Positions 1 to 6,045 of a stretch of DNA of 6,372 nt are shown here, piece by piece; the stretch's first letter is position 1; the number at the start of each line of letters is the position of its first letter. The position numbers and the translations under genes are program-made. Source of the stretch: Akkermansia muciniphila (lineage in GTDB: Bacteria > Pseudomonadota > Gammaproteobacteria > Burkholderiales > Burkholderiaceae_C); contig CALPVM020000146.1 in assembly GCA_943327015.2 (NCBI GenBank), positions 1-6,372 of the forward strand. The letters run 5' to 3'. The notes below the pieces were generated by a model. That model searched no databases and was not told where the DNA came from. It was given only the letters and a program-made list of their open reading frames with translations.

Positions 1-366
1 ACCACAATCGTTACCATGCGAACCCAACCACATTAAATGGTTAAGCAAGCGGGTAATTTCAGCAAACATGACGCGAATGTATTGCGCGCGCAACGGTACT
101 TTAATACCCAGTAATTTTTCTAACGCCAAACAGTAAGCATGCTCGTTGCACATCATGGACACGTAGTCCAAACGATCCATGTAAGGCAAGGCTTGGAGGT
201 AGGTTTTAGATTCAGCAAGTTTTTCTGTTGCACGGTGCAACAAACCAATATGCGGATCCGCTCGCTGAATAACTTCCCCATCAAGCTCCAGCACCAAACG
301 CAACACACCGTGTGCTGCAGGATGCTGCGGACCAAAGTTGAGGGTGTAATTTTTTATTTCTGCCAT
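1..366 (-). CDS. nuoD: NADH-quinone oxidoreductase subunit D, N-terminal part (cut by window edge)
   Basis: Only the first 122 residues of a protein that is usually about 417 long are present; the gene runs off the left edge in frame. NuoD is the 49-kDa subunit of the peripheral arm of complex I on the cytoplasmic face. Together with NuoB it forms the quinone-binding cavity next to iron-sulfur cluster N2. The visible part starts MAEIKNYTLNFGPQHPAAHG, the family's characteristic beginning; the GPQHPAAHG loop near residues 12-20 contains the His that lines the quinone site. It continues through the conserved HIGLLHRATEKL and MCNEHAYCLALEKLL stretches. The ATG at 366 is preceded by AGAGG (372-376) at 5 nt, and the start lies 12 nt after the nuoC stop, so it belongs to the nuo operon. 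Another ATG 4 nt upstream (370) is out of frame. The family assignment is secure. Confidence 0.97.
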   Translation of the reverse strand, partial: MAEIKNYTLNFGPQHPAAHGVLRLVLELDGEVIQRADPHIGLLHRATEKLAESKTYLQALPYMDRLDYVSMMCNEHAYCLALEKLLGIKVPLRAQYIRVMFAEITRLLNHLMWLGSHGNDCG

Positions 367-378
367 ACATCCCTCTGC

Positions 379-987
379 TTAGTGCAGGCCTCCGTAATTG
401 TCTTCACGGATAATGCGTGGGGTAATTTCACGCGCCTCAATGGTGACCGGTTGATACACCACACGCGCCTGCTCGGCATCAAAACGCATTTCCACATGAC
501 CCGTAGTTGGAAAGTCTTTGCGGAATGGGTGACCGATAAATCCATAATCTGTAAGAATTCGGCGCAAATCGTTATGACCTTCAAAGACAATACCAAACAG
601 GTCAAAAGCCTCGCGCTCAAACCAGTTGGCAGAATTCCAAATGGGGGTTACGGACGAGAGCATTGGAAAACTATCGTCTGGAGCATATACTTTGAGTCTC
701 AATCGTTGATTCAAACTCACTGACAATAAGTGAAGAACAACACAAAAACGTGCACCTTCGTAAGCACCGTCTTTGTAGCTGGAATAATCTACTCCGCACA
801 AATCAATGAGTTGCTCAAATTTGCAAGCAGAGTCATCACGTAAAATCTGGGCAGCGGCCAAATAGTCCTCTGATCTTACCCAAACGCACACTTCTTCTAA
901 GGAGATGGCAATACGTTGAACCTTATTGCCCAAGGCAGCTTCCACTGCCGCTTGTAGATCTTTGGGGCGAACTGAAAATGAAACCAT
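379..987 (-). CDS. nuoC: NADH-quinone oxidoreductase subunit C (30-kDa subunit)
   Basis: This 202-residue protein is a peripheral-arm subunit of complex I that packs against NuoD and NuoB; it carries no cofactor. The family signature is clear in the second half (WFEREAFDLFGIVFEGHNDL, about residues 122-141), followed by RRILTDYGFIGHPFRKDFP and the C-terminal segment with YQPVTIEAREITPRIIRE. The length is normal for betaproteobacteria, where nuoC and nuoD are separate genes rather than the nuoCD fusion of enteric bacteria. The ATG at 987 has AAGGA (993-997) 5 nt upstream. This Shine-Dalgarno overlaps the nuoB stop codon (TAAGGA), so translation is probably coupled to nuoB. The stop is TAA at 379-381. 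Confidence 0.97.
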   Translation of the reverse strand: MVSFSVRPKDLQAAVEAALGNKVQRIAISLEEVCVWVRSEDYLAAAQILRDDSACKFEQLIDLCGVDYSSYKDGAYEGARFCVVLHLLSVSLNQRLRLKVYAPDDSFPMLSSVTPIWNSANWFEREAFDLFGIVFEGHNDLRRILTDYGFIGHPFRKDFPTTGHVEMRFDAEQARVVYQPVTIEAREITPRIIREDNYGGLH

Positions 988-995
988 AAAATTCC

Positions 996-1475
996 TTAAG
1001 CGCGGGCAATGGTTTCAGTGCGGCGAATTTTTTGCTGCAACTGCAAAATTCCGTAAATGAGCGCTTCTGCAGTAGGAGGGCAACCGGGAACATACACATC
1101 CACTGGCACAATGCGATCGCATCCACGCACCACAGAATAGCTGTAGTGGTAGTATCCACCGCCATTGGCACAGGAACCCATACTGATAACCCAACGTGGT
1201 TCAGACATTTGGTCATAAACCTTACGCAAAGCAGGCGCCATCTTGTTGCATAAAGTACCTGCAACAATCATCAAATCGGACTGCCGTGGACTAGCACGAA
1301 ACACCTCGGAACCAAAACGACTGATGTCATAACGGGCTGCTGCTGCATGCATCATTTCTACTGCGCAACAAGCCAAACCAAACGTCATAGGCCATATTGA
1401 ACCTGTTTTGGCCCAATTCATTACCGAGTCGTAACTAGTGGTAACAAAACCCTCTTTGAACACACCTTCAATCAT
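996..1475 (-). CDS. nuoB: NADH-quinone oxidoreductase subunit B (PSST/20-kDa subunit)
   Basis: This 159-residue subunit holds iron-sulfur cluster N2, the last electron carrier before quinone in complex I. The four expected cysteine ligands are present: the adjacent pair C36-C37 in FGLACCAVEMM, C102 in SMGSCANGGGYY, and C132 in YVPGCPPTAEAL. Other family landmarks are ASPRQSDLMIVAGTLCNKM (about residues 61-79) and the basic C-terminal QQKIRRTETIARA. It is complete and of normal length, with no substitution at a key residue. The ATG at 1475 lies only 4 nt after the nuoA stop. Its Shine-Dalgarno GGGAG (1483-1487) lies inside the last codons of nuoA, which suggests translational coupling. Confidence 0.98.
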   Translation of the reverse strand: MIEGVFKEGFVTTSYDSVMNWAKTGSIWPMTFGLACCAVEMMHAAAARYDISRFGSEVFRASPRQSDLMIVAGTLCNKMAPALRKVYDQMSEPRWVISMGSCANGGGYYHYSYSVVRGCDRIVPVDVYVPGCPPTAEALIYGILQLQQKIRRTETIARA

Positions 1476-1479
1476 GGCT

Positions 1480-1839
1480 TTACTCCCAATCCAAGGCGCC
1501 TTTTTTCCACTCGTAGATAAAACCCACGACCAGAATAGCCAAAAACACCATTACAGACCAAAATCCTAATGGGCCGATTTCCTTTAGGGCAACTGCCCAT
1601 GGAAATAAGAAAGCAATTTCGAGATCAAACAGAATGAAAAGAATTGCGACAAGGTAGTAGCGCACGTCAAACTTCATTCGTGCATCATCAAAGGCTTCAA
1701 AACCGCACTCGTACGGGGAATTTTTTGCTGGATCTGGGCGATTGGGACCCAAGATGTATCCCAATACCTGCGGCACCACACCCACGCCAATGCCGACTAA
1801 TATAAACAATATGACGGGCAGATAGGGATCGAGGCTCAT
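1480..1839 (-). CDS. nuoA: NADH-quinone oxidoreductase subunit A (ND3-like membrane subunit)
   Basis: This 119-residue inner-membrane protein is the proximal subunit of the complex I membrane arm. Three hydrophobic segments are visible at about residues 5-29, 61-80 and 90-110. The conserved loop motif SPYECGFE lies at 41-48, and the acidic pair D72/E74 (FDLEIAF) lies within the second helix; these correspond to the functionally important acidic residues of the family. I chose the ATG at 1839 because it gives MSLDPYLPV and the usual length of 119. An upstream in-frame TTG at 1878 would add 13 residues that do not resemble NuoA. The Shine-Dalgarno is weak (an AAGAA stretch). It is the first gene of the nuo operon, 56 nt downstream of tRNA-Leu, with a hairpin in between. 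Confidence 0.96.
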   Translation of the reverse strand: MSLDPYLPVILFILVGIGVGVVPQVLGYILGPNRPDPAKNSPYECGFEAFDDARMKFDVRYYLVAILFILFDLEIAFLFPWAVALKEIGPLGFWSVMVFLAILVVGFIYEWKKGALDWE

Positions 1840-1857
1840 CTTGATTATTCTTAGCAC

Positions 1858-1887
1858 GACCCATCTTTGACAAGACAATGATGGGCC
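1858..1887 (-). promoter_or_regulatory. Hairpin between tRNA-Leu and nuoA
   Basis: The arms GGCCCATC and GATGGGTC pair over 8 bp (one G-U) around a 14-nt loop. The structure begins 8 nt after the encoded CCA end of the tRNA and ends 18 nt before the nuoA ATG. No U-run follows, so it is not a standard intrinsic terminator. It may be a processing or 5'-end stabilising structure of a tRNA-nuo cotranscript; that role is inference. Confidence 0.5.
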
Positions 1888-1895
1888 GAATTATT

Positions 1896-1980
1896 TGGTG
1901 CCGTCGGCGAGACTCGAACTCGCACAGCTTTCGCCACTACCCCCTCAAGATAGCGTGTCTACCAATTTCACCACGACGGC
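1896..1980 (-). tRNA. leuU: tRNA-Leu, anticodon GAG, CCA encoded
   Basis: The 85-nt sequence folds as a class II tRNA. The acceptor stem GCCGTCG/CGACGGC is a perfect 7 bp, followed by discriminator A and an encoded CCA at 1896-1898. The D arm has GTG/CAC around AAATTGGTAGA. The anticodon stem is CTATC/GGTAG with one T-G pair, and its loop is TTGAGGG, giving anticodon GAG (1944-1946), which reads CUC and CUU. There is a short variable arm closed by a GAAA tetraloop, and the T arm is GCGAG-TTCGAGT-CTCGC. The sequence closely resembles the leuU tRNA of E. coli, which is also next to secG there. It sits between secG and nuoA in the same orientation. I could not identify its own promoter, so it may be cotranscribed. 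Confidence 0.97.
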
Positions 1981-2099
1981 GGCTTTGTATTGCCTTGCAT
2001 TGCATGAGGAACCATTAAAGATTAAGCTTTGCAGACAATAACTAATTTTACCCTGAATTTCCCTCTTTACTGAGAGGAATAAGGCAATTTACATGTCAA
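1981..2099 (-). other. secG to tRNA-Leu spacer, no gene
   Basis: This 119-nt spacer has no open reading frame of note. It contains a small 5-bp hairpin (CCTCT/AGAGG, 2062-2077) shortly after the secG stop, and a short repetitive GCAAT/GCAAG/GCAAT stretch just before the tRNA. I see no convincing terminator and no promoter with both boxes, so transcription may run from secG into the tRNA and nuo genes. Confidence 0.4.
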
Positions 2100-2456
2100 T
2101 TACTTTGCAGGAATCTGGGAAGCTCCCGATGCAGGCGCTACTGGAGCAGTGGCAGGGGTAACAGTTACCGGCGCCGAGTTGACAGCATTCTCCAACACAC
2201 TTCCCGCGCTTGGAGTTCGCAAGTTACCAAAATAGGCAAGTGCTAAAGTACACACAAAAAACACTGTAGCAAATACCGCTGTAGTACGCGAAAGGAAATT
2301 TGCACTTCCACTAGCGCCAAACAAACTACCTGACCCTCCGCTTCCAAACGCTGCCCCCATATCGGCACCCTTACCATGCTGCAGCAAAATAAGAACAATC
2401 ATGGCAACTGCAGAGAGCATTTGCACGGTCAAAATAATAGTTACTATTACACTCAT
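2100..2456 (-). CDS. secG: Preprotein translocase subunit SecG
   Basis: This 118-residue inner-membrane protein is the accessory subunit of the SecYEG channel and assists SecA-driven export. It has two hydrophobic segments, at about residues 2-25 and 59-77. Between them is the conserved cytoplasmic loop LLQHGKGADMGAAFGSGGSG, continuing with SLFGASGSANFLSRTTA. The C-terminal tail after about residue 80 is rich in Ala, Pro, Thr and Val; such tails vary in this family. The ATG at 2456 has a good Shine-Dalgarno AGGAG (2463-2467) at 6 nt. It follows tpiA by 34 nt, a linkage common in proteobacteria, and is probably cotranscribed with it. The stop is TAA at 2100-2102. Confidence 0.97.
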   Translation of the reverse strand: MSVIVTIILTVQMLSAVAMIVLILLQHGKGADMGAAFGSGGSGSLFGASGSANFLSRTTAVFATVFFVCTLALAYFGNLRTPSAGSVLENAVNSAPVTVTPATAPVAPASGASQIPAK

Positions 2457-2490
2457 TTCTAACTCCTGAATAATTTATTGGCGCTTGCGT

Positions 2491-3234
2491 TTAACGCGCC
2501 GCATGAATAATGGCCAAAAAGTCCTGCGCTTTTAATGAGGCTCCACCCACCAAGCCGCCATCAATGTCCACTTGTGCCAATAGTTGCTCAGCATTCGCAG
2601 CGTTCATGCTACCACCATACAGAATGCTCACACGCTCGGCGTGTACCGTTGCCGCTTGCAACTGAGCACGCAATACGGCATGCACCTGTTGCGCCTGTTC
2701 CGGAGTAGCTGTTCTACCGGTGCCAATTGCCCAAACCGGCTCATAAGCCACCACAATCTCGCTGATACAATGGCCATTGGCATGTATCACAGCAGCCAGT
2801 TGACGCCTCACGACGTCCTCAGTTCGCCCAGATTCGCGCTCCTCTAATGTCTCCCCCACACATACGATAGGGGTTATACCCGCAGCCAACGCACATTGCG
2901 CCTTGATAGCAACCGTTGCGTCAGTTTCACCGTGGTACTGACGCCGCTCTGAATGGCCTACTAAACTGTAACGAACACCAAATTCGCGCAACATCTGCGC
3001 CGAAACTTCTCCCGTATAAGCTCCATAAGCATGGGCTGATACATCCTGAGATGCCAATTCGATATTTCCACCTGCGATCAAGTCTTTTACCTGTGCAAGA
3101 TAAGGTGTCGGTACACATATAGCAATATGACACTGGGCTGCATCAAGCCCCCCCTGAATTGAGCGAACCAAGGAAGCGTTGGCTTCTAACGAGCCATTCA
3201 TCTTCCAGTTTCCGGCAATGAGCTTTTTCTTCAT
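2491..3234 (-). CDS. tpiA: Triose-phosphate isomerase
   Basis: This complete 247-residue cytoplasmic TIM-barrel enzyme interconverts dihydroxyacetone phosphate and glyceraldehyde 3-phosphate in glycolysis and gluconeogenesis. All catalytic elements are present: N9/K11 in AGNWKMNGS, the electrophilic H94 in LVGHSERR, and the base E165 in VAYEPVWAIGTG. The flexible lid loop lies at about 166-177. The phosphate-binding glycine stretches are YGGSMNAANA and DGGLVGGASL near the C terminus. The ATG at 3234 gives the typical MKKKLIAGNWKMNGS start, although the Shine-Dalgarno is only a short AGG (3241-3243) at 6 nt. It lies 61 nt downstream of pnp with no terminator between them, so at least partial cotranscription with pnp is likely. 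Confidence 0.98.
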   Translation of the reverse strand: MKKKLIAGNWKMNGSLEANASLVRSIQGGLDAAQCHIAICVPTPYLAQVKDLIAGGNIELASQDVSAHAYGAYTGEVSAQMLREFGVRYSLVGHSERRQYHGETDATVAIKAQCALAAGITPIVCVGETLEERESGRTEDVVRRQLAAVIHANGHCISEIVVAYEPVWAIGTGRTATPEQAQQVHAVLRAQLQAATVHAERVSILYGGSMNAANAEQLLAQVDIDGGLVGGASLKAQDFLAIIHAAR

Positions 3235-3295
3235 GCTAAACCTAATGTCACAACTAAAGATGTACCCAACAAACCATTAAAAAAGTACAGTCGAA
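3235..3295 (-). other. pnp to tpiA spacer
   Basis: These 61 nt are A+T-rich. There is no hairpin followed by a T-run and no promoter I can support with both boxes. The absence of a terminator favours read-through from pnp into tpiA. Confidence 0.4.
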
Positions 3296-5413
3296 TCAGG
3301 AATGGTCTGAGGAAGGTGCCGGACGGTCAATCAGAGCCTTCATGGAAAGCTTGATACGGCCTTTTTCGTCAGTTTCCATAACTTTGACCTTCACAATTTG
3401 ACCTTCGGACAAATAGTCGGTAACTTTTTCTACACGCTCATGGGCGATTTGGCTGATATGCAGCAGACCGTCTTTACCAGGCAGCAGATTCACCAGTGCG
3501 CCAAAGTCCAGCAGTTTGGTAATGGGGCCTTCATAGACTTTACCGATTTCAACTTCTGCAGTAATTTGCTCAATACGGCGCTTGGCTTCTTCCGCCTTAG
3601 TGGGGTCAGCCGCCGCAATGGTGATAGTACCGTCTTCTTCAATATTGATTTGGGTGCCGGTTTCTTCAGTAAGGGCACGAATGACTGCGCCGCCCTTGCC
3701 AATAACATCACGGATTTTGTCCGGGTTGATTTTCATGGTAAAGAGGCGTGGAGCAAAGTTTGACACTTCGGTCTTGGCTTCGCCCATAGCCTCTTGCATC
3801 TTACCCAGAATATGCATGCGTGCTTCTTTGGCTTGTGCCAGCGCGACCTGCATGATTTCTTTGGTAATACCCTGGATTTTGATGTCCATTTGCAACGCTG
3901 TAATACCGTTGGTGGTACCGGCAACCTTGAAGTCCATGTCACCCAAGTGATCTTCATCACCCAGAATATCGGTGAGCACGGCAAAACGGTTGTCTTCTTT
4001 AATCAAACCCATGGCAATACCTGCCACGTGCGCCTTCATAGGAACACCTGCGTCCATCAAAGCCAAACATCCACCACACACCGATGCCATGGAAGACGAA
4101 CCATTGGATTCGGTAATTTCAGAGACCACGCGCATGGTATATGGGAATACTTCTTTGTCTGGCAGCACTGCCACCAAAGCACGCTTAGCCAGACGGCCAT
4201 GACCAATTTCACGGCGCTTAGGTGTACCAACGCGACCGGTTTCACCTGTTGCAAATGGAGGCATGTTGTAATGCAGCATAAAACGGTCGTCAAAGTCACC
4301 GGACAAAGCATCAACCCGCTGCGCGTCACGTTCAGTTCCCAAAGTTGTAACCACCAGTGCTTGGGTTTCGCCACGGGTAAACAAGGCGGAACCATGGGTA
4401 CGGGGCAGCACGCTGTTGCGAATTTCGATAGCACGCACGGTGCGGGTATCGCGACCATCAATGCGCGGCTCACCAGCCAAAATCTGACCACGCACAATTT
4501 TGGCTTCAATATTGAACAGCATGCCTTCTACAGCCACGCCATCAAACTCCATACTGCTGGCTTTGAGCTCTGCCAACACTTCAGAGTACACCGCACGGCA
4601 AGCTTGTGTACGGGCTTGTTTGTTACGGATTTGGTATGCAGCAGAGAGCTTGTCGTTGGCAAGGGATTCAACCTTGGCAATCAAAGGTTCATTTTTAGCT
4701 GGGGGCTTCCAGTCCCAAGCTGGTTTGCCGGCATCACGCACCAGTTCGTGAATGGCGTTGACAGCAATGTTGCCTTGCTCATGACCAAAAACAACTGCAC
4801 CCAACATTATTTCTTCTGAGAGCTGCGCAGCCTCAGACTCGACCATCAGCACAGCCGATTCGGTTCCTGCAACCACCAAGTCCATAATAGAATTTTTACG
4901 AGCAGTTTGGCCGGGGTTGAGCACATATTCGCCATTTACATAACCTACACGTGCCGCACCAATGGGCCCATTGAACGGAATGCCGCTAATAGACAACGCA
5001 GCGCTGGTAGCAATAAGCGCAGCAATATCAGCGTCTACTTCGGGGTTAAGAGACAATGTATGCACTACAACATGCACTTCATTGAAAAAGCCATCCGGAA
5101 ACAAGGGGCGAATGGGGCGGTCAATTAAACGGCTTGTAAGCGTTTCGTACTCACTAGGACGACCTTCACGTTTGAAATAGCTACCTGGAATTTTGCCAGC
5201 AGCATAGCTTTTCTCGAGGTAGTCTACGGTCAACGGAAAAAAGTCTTGACCGGCTTTACCTTCTGTTTTACCAACTACAGTAGCCAAGACTACAGTGCCA
5301 TCCATATCCAGCAAAACTGCGCCGGTGGATTGACGAGCGATCTCGCCGGTTTCCATGGTGACTTTGTGCTGTCCCCATTGGAAGGTTTTGCTAACTTTAT
5401 TGAACATTGTCAT
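3296..5413 (-). CDS. pnp: Polyribonucleotide nucleotidyltransferase (PNPase)
   Basis: This 705-residue phosphorolytic 3'-5' exoribonuclease acts in mRNA decay, sRNA handling and 3'-tail turnover, normally as a trimer and as part of the RNA degradosome. The domains appear in the canonical order: first RNase PH core (about 14-212), alpha-helical linker domain (240-320), second catalytic RNase PH core (325-535), KH domain (555-615, GxxG loop as IGKGG at 571-575) and S1 domain (620-692). Active-site features are R400/R401 and H405 in KRREIGHGRLAKR, and D486 and D492 in GDEDHLGDMDFK. The protein stops soon after S1, with no extended tail. I chose the first ATG (5413) because AAGGA (5421-5425) lies 7 nt upstream; a second ATG two codons on (5407) would be 13 nt away. 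The stop is TGA at 3296-3298. Confidence 0.98.
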   Translation of the reverse strand: MTMFNKVSKTFQWGQHKVTMETGEIARQSTGAVLLDMDGTVVLATVVGKTEGKAGQDFFPLTVDYLEKSYAAGKIPGSYFKREGRPSEYETLTSRLIDRPIRPLFPDGFFNEVHVVVHTLSLNPEVDADIAALIATSAALSISGIPFNGPIGAARVGYVNGEYVLNPGQTARKNSIMDLVVAGTESAVLMVESEAAQLSEEIMLGAVVFGHEQGNIAVNAIHELVRDAGKPAWDWKPPAKNEPLIAKVESLANDKLSAAYQIRNKQARTQACRAVYSEVLAELKASSMEFDGVAVEGMLFNIEAKIVRGQILAGEPRIDGRDTRTVRAIEIRNSVLPRTHGSALFTRGETQALVVTTLGTERDAQRVDALSGDFDDRFMLHYNMPPFATGETGRVGTPKRREIGHGRLAKRALVAVLPDKEVFPYTMRVVSEITESNGSSSMASVCGGCLALMDAGVPMKAHVAGIAMGLIKEDNRFAVLTDILGDEDHLGDMDFKVAGTTNGITALQMDIKIQGITKEIMQVALAQAKEARMHILGKMQEAMGEAKTEVSNFAPRLFTMKINPDKIRDVIGKGGAVIRALTEETGTQINIEEDGTITIAAADPTKAEEAKRRIEQITAEVEIGKVYEGPITKLLDFGALVNLLPGKDGLLHISQIAHERVEKVTDYLSEGQIVKVKVMETDEKGRIKLSMKALIDRPAPSSDHS

Positions 5414-5581
5414 GTTTTCATCCTTGAATTTTGCCCTTTAATGCGGGCAGTTACGGAAGGTGTAGGCCACCTCACCCAAGCCCGGATGCAACACTACAGA
5501 ACACGATGCCATTCCAAAATAATTTACAAAAATCATTGTGGAATGACACAGCTTCGCTCCATGGTTGGCTGCTTCCGAAGT
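5414..5581 (-). promoter_or_regulatory. pnp leader region with inverted repeats
   Basis: This is the 168 nt between the rpsO terminator and the pnp ATG. It contains three inverted repeats: CATTCCA/TGGAATG (5510-5516 and 5539-5545, 22-nt spacer), AGGTG-GCCTA-CACCT (5458-5472), and TGCCC/GGGCA (5432-5449, 8-nt loop) ending 6 nt before the Shine-Dalgarno. The ribosome-binding site reads CAAGGATG, matching the core of the CsrA consensus. I see no promoter with two good boxes. In E. coli the pnp leader is controlled by RNase III, PNPase itself and CsrA; whether that applies here is inference. Confidence 0.45.
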
Positions 5582-5615
5582 AAAAAACGCCTGAGCTAGT
5601 GACCTAACTCAGGCG
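5582..5615 (-). terminator. Intrinsic terminator after rpsO
   Basis: On the minus strand, CGCCTGAG and CTCAGGCG form a perfect 8-bp stem (5608-5615 with 5588-5595). Four more inner pairs (one of them T-G) extend it around a GTCA loop, and a run of six T follows at once (5587-5582). It begins 20 nt after the rpsO stop. This is a textbook Rho-independent terminator that should limit read-through from rpsO into pnp. Confidence 0.93.
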
Positions 5616-5635
5616 CTTATCATTCTATGCGTGCC

Positions 5636-5902
5636 TTATTTACGCAGACCCAACTTAGCAATAAGTGCAGTGTAACGGTCTGCATCTTTACCCTTGAGGT
5701 AGTCGAGCAGCTTACGACGACGGCTTACCATACGCAGCAAACCACGGCGGCCATGGTGGTCTTTGGCGTGGGTTTTGAAGTGAGGGGTCAACTCGTTAAT
5801 GCGGGCAGTCAAAAGTGCCACTTGCACTTCTGGGCTACCAGTATCACCAGCGCTACGCGCATTGGACTTTACAACTTCAGCTTTGATGCTAGATGCGATC
5901 AT
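5636..5902 (-). CDS. rpsO: 30S ribosomal protein S15
   Basis: This 88-residue primary 16S rRNA-binding protein joins the central domain of the small subunit early in assembly. The rRNA-contact regions are recognisable: DTGSPEVQVALLT (about residues 20-32), H41, and KDHHGRRGLLRMVSRRRKLL (47-66), including D48. The C terminus LIAKLGLRK is typical. Position 51 is Gly where the E. coli protein has Ser (HHSRRG), a variant I recall as common in this group. I chose the ATG at 5902, giving MIASSIKAEVV, because AGGAA (5911-5915) lies 8 nt upstream and the length matches the family. An upstream in-frame TTG (5956) would add 18 unrelated residues. The gene has its own promoter, structured leader and terminator, so it can be expressed as a monocistronic unit. 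Confidence 0.98.
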   Translation of the reverse strand: MIASSIKAEVVKSNARSAGDTGSPEVQVALLTARINELTPHFKTHAKDHHGRRGLLRMVSRRRKLLDYLKGKDADRYTALIAKLGLRK

Positions 5903-6009
5903 TTTAAAATTTCCTAAAATGGAGCTGCAAAAATGAATGCAGACTCGGTTAAACAACTTGCGCTTAATGCTGGAACTGCTTTAAGCGTGCGCTTTACACT
6001 ATGCAAAGC
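5903..6009 (-). promoter_or_regulatory. Structured rpsO leader, candidate S15 autoregulatory RNA
   Basis: From the predicted start near 6009 the leader can form three successive hairpins. The first is GCTTTGCA-TAG-TGTAAAGC (5991-6009, 8 bp with one G-U). The second is CGCTTAA/TTAAGCG (5961-5987, 7 bp, then an A-A mismatch and 2 more bp around loop AGTTCCA). The third is CTGCA/TGCAG (5924-5942). In addition, ATTTTA/TAAAAT (5901-5920) flanks the Shine-Dalgarno. TTCC in the second loop can pair with GGAA of the Shine-Dalgarno. S15 represses its own mRNA in several bacteria through unrelated leader folds; its use here is inference. Confidence 0.5.
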
Positions 6010-6015
6010 CTTGAA

Positions 6016-6045
6016 ATTATAACCTATAGTTTTATTCTGCACCAA
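6016..6045 (-). promoter_or_regulatory. Probable sigma-70 promoter of rpsO
   Basis: A perfect -10 box TATAAT (6016-6021) lies 18 bp downstream of TTGGTG (6040-6045), which keeps the conserved TTG of the -35 box. The predicted transcription start is near 6009, giving a leader of about 107 nt before the rpsO ATG. Confidence 0.7.

Noticed and set aside
139..723. Plus-strand open frame of 194 codons opposite nuoD and nuoC
   Set aside because: Both minus-strand genes here are clearly conserved; the plus-strand translation resembles no family and spans two genes.
1840..1878. N-terminal extension of NuoA from a TTG at 1878
   Set aside because: The extra 13 residues do not resemble NuoA, the codons lie in the hairpin after the tRNA, and the ATG at 1839 gives the normal length.
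2062..2077. CCTCT/AGAGG hairpin after secG as a terminator
   Set aside because: The stem is only 5 bp and is followed by GAAATTC, not a T-run.
2094..2099. Perfect TTGACA just after the secG stop as a promoter for tRNA-Leu or nuo
   Set aside because: No -10 hexamer lies at 16-18 bp; the sequence at that spacing (CTCTCA) is not promoter-like.
2157..2176. Adjacent palindromes GGTAACAGTTACC and CGGCGCCG inside secG
   Set aside because: They fall in the Ala/Val/Thr/Pro-coding tail of secG, have no usable loop, and are readily explained by codon choice.
3794..4819. Long open frame of 341 codons on the plus strand, antisense to pnp
   Set aside because: It lies wholly inside the conserved pnp gene, shows no recognisable domain and is rich in His, Thr, Cys and Asn, as expected from reading a conserved gene backwards.
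5903..5956. N-terminal extension of S15 from a TTG at 5956
   Set aside because: The ATG at 5902 has a proper Shine-Dalgarno and gives the usual 88 residues; the extension would run through leader structure.
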